A stretch of 64,000 bases of DNA from Natribaculum luteum (GTDB lineage Archaea > Halobacteriota > Halobacteria > Halobacteriales > Natrialbaceae), in contig NZ_CP095398.1 of the NCBI RefSeq assembly GCF_023008545.1, forward strand, positions 124,001-188,000, given 5' to 3'. Both the position numbers and the translations under genes were made by a program. The notes below the pieces were generated by a model that was not told the DNA's origin, made no database searches, and was given only the letters and a program-made list of their open reading frames with translations. Positions 63,320 to 64,000 of the stretch are shown here, piece by piece. Position 1 is the stretch's first letter, and every line of letters begins with the position of its first letter.

Positions 63320-64000
63320 CTACAACTGCTGTGTCGGCTCGACGAGATCGGTCGACGTGCTGTTTTTGATTGCGTCACCAGATCGGCTATCGAACAGATG
63401 GATCTTCTCTTCCGGGAAATGTACGGTAACGTCGTCACCTGCGTCGATACGGGTTTCACCGTCGACGCTGAGAGTATACGTTTCGTCACCGATCTGGATA
63501 TAGGCATAGGTCACTTCCCCCATCGGTTCGACGACGTCTACCTGCGTTACGATAGCGTTCGGTTGGGATCCGTCGCTCAGTTCGATGTGCTCCGGACGAA
63601 TTCCGAGTATCAACTGATCCGGTGCCCCCTCGAGCGTGGATACCGTCTCCTCCGAGAGTTCGTATTCGAACGAGTCGTTGAGCAACCGGTCCTGTTCGCG
63701 AGTCGTCGGGAAAAAGTTCATCGACGGTGAGCCGATGAAGCCAGCGACGAACCGATTACTGGGCTGGTGGTAACACTCGAGCGGTGTGCCGATCTGCTGC
63801 AGTCGTCCGTTGTTGAGAATGGCGATTCGGTCACCCATGGTCATCGCCTCCGTCTGGTCGTGGGTGACGTAGATCGTGGTGACGTCCATGTCCTGCTGGA
63901 GTTGCTGGATCTCCGTTCGCATCGCCGTTCGGAGCTTCGCGTCGAGATTCGAGAGGGGTTCGTCCATCAGGAATACTTCTGGCTCACGGATAATGGCCCG
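63320..64000 (-). CDS. ABC transporter ATP-binding protein (MalK/UgpC type), partial
   Basis: The 5' part lies beyond the window end; the visible 226 residues begin with RAIIREPEVFLMDEPLSNLD (Walker B and D-loop), followed by the H-loop IYVTHDQTEAMTMGDRI. The C-terminal MOP/TOBE-like regulatory domain (ILGIRPEHIELSDG; TYTLSVDGETRIDAGDDVTV) marks it as a MalK/UgpC-type ATPase of carbohydrate ABC importers. The coding region runs off the window at base 64000. Confidence 0.9.
   Translation of the reverse strand, partial: RAIIREPEVFLMDEPLSNLDAKLRTAMRTEIQQLQQDMDVTTIYVTHDQTEAMTMGDRIAILNNGRLQQIGTPLECYHQPSNRFVAGFIGSPSMNFFPTTREQDRLLNDSFEYELSEETVSTLEGAPDQLILGIRPEHIELSDGSQPNAIVTQVDVVEPMGEVTYAYIQIGDETYTLSVDGETRIDAGDDVTVHFPEEKIHLFDSRSGDAIKNSTSTDLVEPTQQL

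Noticed and set aside
1-64000. tRNA genes, rRNA genes, CRISPR arrays
   Set aside because: No tRNA-like T-loop/anticodon arrangement, rRNA stretch or regularly spaced repeats were noticed by eye. A covariance or repeat-finder scan was not possible, so a missed tRNA cannot be ruled out.

Overview
The window is from an extremely halophilic archaeon (class Halobacteria). The proteins are strongly acidic. Most promoters are a TATA-like box 25-30 nt upstream of an ATG or GTG with no leader. Several families are typically haloarchaeal: RdfA with its SMC-like partner, a Tat-type TAXI receptor lipoprotein with a fused TRAP permease, and ISH3 and IS200/IS605 elements. I see no rRNA, tRNA or CRISPR array. 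The whole segment reads as an accessory catabolic island with several insertion sequences and decayed gene pieces.

Layout. 1-6.4 kb: a decayed IS630 transposase, an SLC13 anion transporter, a UspA protein, and a YjiH-type membrane protein gene with an IS66 element (4807-6383) inserted just after its start codon. 6.9-19.5 kb: aromatic catabolism block 1, with an FAD aromatic monooxygenase, a small acidic protein, an aldehyde dehydrogenase scar, a PaaABCD-type CoA-thioester oxygenase operon with PaaD split in two, a fumarylpyruvate hydrolase-like FAH protein, an orphan ADP-forming acyl-CoA synthetase alpha-type protein, a zinc alcohol dehydrogenase, a V4R-type sensor and two paralogous winged-helix regulators. 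19.8-23.6 kb: a NUDIX hydrolase, then an ISH3 element sitting in the loop of an older IS605-type end hairpin, then a full IS200/IS605 element (TnpA plus TnpB).

23.9-41.6 kb: aromatic block 2. It holds a Rieske oxygenase operon (alpha, beta, a small internally duplicated protein, aldehyde dehydrogenase), a phosphoesterase, a two-gene phosphotransferase resembling phenylphosphate synthase, a HAD phosphatase, a large FAD/Fe-S D-2-hydroxyacid dehydrogenase, an IclR regulator, an aryl/acyl-CoA ligase, gentisate 1,2-dioxygenase and an SDR. Blocks 1 and 2 together would funnel aromatic acids, partly as CoA thioesters, to gentisate, ring cleavage and then fumarate plus pyruvate.

43-45.7 kb: an SMC-like ATPase and RdfA (cell-shape module). 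46.3-61.3 kb: a second catabolic unit. It has an IclR regulator, an unusual succinate dehydrogenase split into sdhBA (minus strand) and sdhCD (plus strand), an argininosuccinate-lyase-family enzyme, a TauE/SafE permease, a split UxaA-type dehydratase or sulfo-lyase, a TAXI-TRAP transporter with small membrane proteins and a UspA, and a threonine-synthase-like PLP enzyme. The flavoprotein has Cys where SdhA normally has the FAD-linking His, and the lyase lacks the argininosuccinate-binding motif. This is the best candidate here for an undescribed pathway: uptake, C-N or C-S bond cleavage, and C4-dicarboxylate redox. 62.5-64 kb: a third IclR regulator and the 3' part of a sugar-type ABC transporter ATPase that runs off the window end.
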